Below are positions 63,658-64,000 of a DNA stretch of 64,000 nt, piece after piece. Each line of letters opens with the position of its first letter. Position 1 is the stretch's first letter. Under the pieces are notes generated by a model that was given only the letters and a program-made list of their open reading frames with translations, was not told the DNA's origin and did no database searches. The DNA comes from Symbiodinium natans (Eukaryota; Sar; Dinophyceae; Suessiales; Symbiodiniaceae): positions 190,258-254,257 of the forward strand of contig CAJNDS010000020.1 of the NCBI GenBank assembly GCA_905221605.1. Direction: 5' to 3'. A program made the translations under genes and the position numbers.

Positions 63658-63782
63658 ACTTGGAGGTTCATGGACCTTAGTAACCCCATTATAACCCTAT
63701 TAGAGTACTTAAGGGGCTTATATATGGATGGGTTGTAGCTACACTTGTATTGGGTTACTAAGTACCCTGAACCTCCAAGTAG
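63658..63782. mobile_element. Palindromic element PE-C
   Basis: TACTTGGAGGTTCATGGACC ... AGTACCCTGAACCTCCAAGTA; good inverted ends. Confidence 0.7.
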
Positions 63783-63847
63783 ACTCTTCGGGTTTGGAAC
63801 GGAGCAAGTGATTCACCAGGTCTCAGAGCAAGCTCAAGGCACACCAG
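63783..63847 (+). CDS. Candidate exon
   Basis: Reads RLFGFGTEQVIHQVSEQAQG then TP immediately after PE-C. Confidence 0.4.
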
Positions 63848-64000
63848 TATAGGAAGAAGGGAGTTCCAAATTAAAGGTAACTAATCTGGACCTTCTCAAT
63901 GAATGATTTTCGCGCGAATCTGCGAAGCGTTTTTCTGGAATTTCTTTTTTTTCGGTTCAAATGAGGGAACGAAGATATCTATTCTTAAAAGGATTTCTGA

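Noticed and set aside
1-64000. A true chromosome end
   Set aside because: Telomere arrays are short, interior, in both orientations, and separated by exons throughout; no terminal array is present.

Overview
ORGANISM. The window looks like nuclear DNA of a dinoflagellate (core dinoflagellate, Symbiodiniaceae/Suessiales-like at best guess). Reasons: three intronless genes with a ubiquitin-like N-terminus followed by ankyrin repeats, a very common dinoflagellate architecture; plant-type telomere repeats (TTTAGGG/CCCTAAA) scattered everywhere; introns that join in frame with GT, GC or GA donors and AG|G acceptors; and an antisense LINE-type reverse-transcriptase tail of a kind I associate with dinoflagellates. 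No bacterial, organellar, rRNA or tRNA feature was found.

LAYOUT. Almost every non-repeat patch of 60-250 bp reads as a short exon, nearly all on the + strand, and is separated from the next by (TTTAGGG)n or (CCCTAAA)n arrays and by ~90-130 bp palindromic elements. Main blocks: 1-183 transporter 3' end; 1.9-4.3 kb and 8.2-13.0 kb loose exon clusters; 5.16-7.73 kb ankyrin gene 1 (decaying); 14.4-15.8 kb a seven-exon unknown gene; 16.5-23.5 kb further exons; 23.9-36.9 kb an ankyrin gene whose repeats are split between exons, with intronless ankyrin gene 2 (27.3-29.1 kb) lying inside it; 39.0-48.5 kb an SF2 helicase gene whose motifs I, Ia, II, III, IV, V and VI can be read in order from separate exons, broken by a 3.8 kb block of three satellites plus an antisense retroelement; 48.7-58.3 kb exon clusters; 59.0-60.5 kb a small gene with two telomere-repeat introns; 60.6-62.3 kb ankyrin gene 3; 62.9-63.9 kb more exons.

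ELEMENT FAMILIES (my names PE-A to PE-L). These are short foldback elements without coding capacity. PE-A (TTGGGATGTTCCCCC ends), PE-B (CTTGGTAGCCCAG ends), PE-C (TACTTGGAGGTTCATGG ends) and PE-D (TAGTTTCATGATCCC ends) have three or more copies each; PE-G, PE-H and PE-J have two; PE-E, PE-F, PE-I, PE-K and PE-L are single. Several are flanked by 4-7 bp direct repeats, and removing element plus one repeat copy restores an open reading frame. They therefore behave as introners (intron-generating transposons). The same flanking-repeat signature surrounds several telomere arrays, so the most interesting feature is a genome in which telomere-repeat tracts sit in genes as introns.

LIMITS. Exon calls rest on reading frame, amino-acid texture and splice context read by eye. 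Boundaries are approximate unless stated, many exons have a second open frame, and linkage of exons into genes is inference except for the helicase, the split ankyrin gene and the 59.7-60.5 kb gene.
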